NCBI GenBank assembly: GCA_016213595.1
Contig: JACRAA010000312.1
Location: forward strand, 1 to 5,297
Reading direction: 5' to 3'
From: Actinomycetota bacterium
GTDB lineage: Bacteria > Actinomycetota > Actinomycetes > Propionibacteriales > Propionibacteriaceae
DNA length: 5,297 bases
Numbering within the stretch: position 1 is the stretch's first letter; each line of letters opens with the position of its first letter. Shown piece by piece: positions 5,066 to 5,297 of this stretch. The position numbers and the translations under genes were made by a program. Under the pieces are notes generated by a model. It had not been told where the DNA came from, ran no database searches, and saw only the letters and a program-made list of their open reading frames with translations.

Positions 5066-5103
5066 GGAATGCCTGAGGTCGCGAGGAATGCCTGGGGTCG
5101 CGA
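5066..5103 (+). repeat. Two-copy 19-base tandem repeat
   Basis: GGAATGCCTGAGGTCGCGA (5066-5084) is followed at once by GGAATGCCTGGGGTCGCGA (5085-5103), differing at one base (A5076/G5095). The second copy ends 16 bases before the ATG at 5120. The unit is not a multiple of three, which argues against a coding repeat. Each unit contains an ATG (5069 and 5088). Confidence 0.9.
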
Positions 5104-5119
5104 TGCGGTTGGCCGCGAC

Positions 5120-5297
5120 ATGACAACGATCGGCTTCATCGGCTCTGGACACATCGGCTCGCAGCTGGCTCGGCTTGCGGTCAGGCAGGGGTACGACGTG
5201 GTGATGAGCAACTCGCGAGGCCCTGAGACGCTGGGCGGCCTCGTCGGTGAGCTCTACGCCCGCGCGAAAGCGCAGGAACTGAAGCACCACGCCCTGA
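5120..5297 (+). CDS. NAD(P)-binding oxidoreductase of the NADPH:F420 reductase (ProC-like) type, N-terminal part
   Basis: Partial: 59 codons are visible before the window ends. The protein opens with a Rossmann fold whose GxGxxG loop is G8-S9-G10-H11-I12-G13 in IGFIGSGHIGSQLARLA. SNSRGPETL (30-38) follows at the end of the second strand. SNSRGP here, with Ser and Arg placed to hold the 2'-phosphate, points to NADP(H). This combination is typical of the coenzyme F420-dependent NADP reductase-like family, cytoplasmic enzymes moving hydride between NADP(H) and F420 or another acceptor. The substrate side lies outside the window, so the exact reaction is open. No clear ribosome binding site precedes ATG 5120. 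An in-frame ATG at 5069 would add 17 residues (starting MPEVARNAWGRD), but family members start close to the first Rossmann strand, which favours 5120. The gene is divergent from DUF421 across a repeat-rich spacer. Confidence 0.85.
   Translation, partial: MTTIGFIGSGHIGSQLARLAVRQGYDVVMSNSRGPETLGGLVGELYARAKAQELKHHAL

Larger units (their letters stand above)
4882..5119. other. Structured intergenic spacer between divergent genes
   Basis: The spacer must hold the promoters of both the DUF421 gene and the oxidoreductase, but no clear -35/-10 pair is visible on either strand; TAGTCA at 5057-5062 is the nearest thing to a -10 box on the plus strand. Its three repeat structures are listed separately: inverted repeat 4959-4983, hairpin 5017-5050 and tandem repeat 5066-5103. 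The part next to DUF421 (4882-4958) holds nothing I recognise beyond its ribosome binding site and a short run of CCGCTG units around 4928-4940. Confidence 0.6.

Noticed and set aside
5256..5297. Possible chimeric join at the window end, because residues after VGEL are unusual for the family.
   Set aside because: The frame and base composition continue smoothly, and ARAKA still lines up without a gap with the RARA-type stretch I recall from relatives, so ordinary divergence is more likely.
1..5297. CRISPR array, insertion sequence or phage genes.
   Set aside because: No regularly spaced repeats, no transposase or phage-like protein, and no terminal inverted repeats were found on either strand.

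Overview
The window is GC-rich chromosomal DNA from an actinomycete (Actinomycetota). The evidence is the very high G/C content of third codon positions, GTG starts behind TANNNT-type -10 boxes, a MurT-type Mur ligase, an orn–tRNA-His neighbourhood like that of other actinobacteria, and a gene of the NAD(P)/F420-reductase type. A genus cannot be named safely. Most of it is housekeeping DNA. No mobile element, integrase, CRISPR array or rRNA is visible.

Left part (1-2633), all on the minus strand. In transcription order: an MFS transporter (2633-1452), orn for oligoribonuclease (1427-828), tRNA-His (695-619) and the 5' part of murT (554/545 to beyond base 1). MFS and orn are 24 bases apart and could share a transcript. 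Both begin with GTG and have a TANNNT box 6-7 bases upstream, the layout expected of leaderless actinobacterial mRNAs. tRNA-His has its own plausible promoter (757-786).

Middle part (2679-4300), plus strand. tRNA-Arg(TCT) diverges from the MFS gene across 45 bases in which the two promoters must overlap. It is followed, without a visible terminator or new promoter, by a small Cys-rich protein (2800-3063) with a strong ribosome binding site. Four bases later comes a 410-residue, roughly 12-helix membrane protein (3068-4300). That protein resembles the N-terminal membrane half of actinobacterial multicopper-oxidase/nitrite-reductase-like fusion proteins, here without the copper domain. This pair is the least understood and most interesting part of the window.

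Right part (4301-5297). A DUF421 (YetF-like) membrane protein lies on the minus strand (4881-4351), tail to tail with the membrane protein, with a hairpin between the two stops. Head to head with it, across a 238-base spacer, is the start of a dinucleotide-binding oxidoreductase related to NADPH:F420 reductases (from 5120, cut by the window end). The spacer holds an operator-like inverted repeat (4959-4983), a long GC hairpin (5017-5050) and a 19-base tandem duplication (5066-5103). It is the densest piece of unexplained non-coding structure here.
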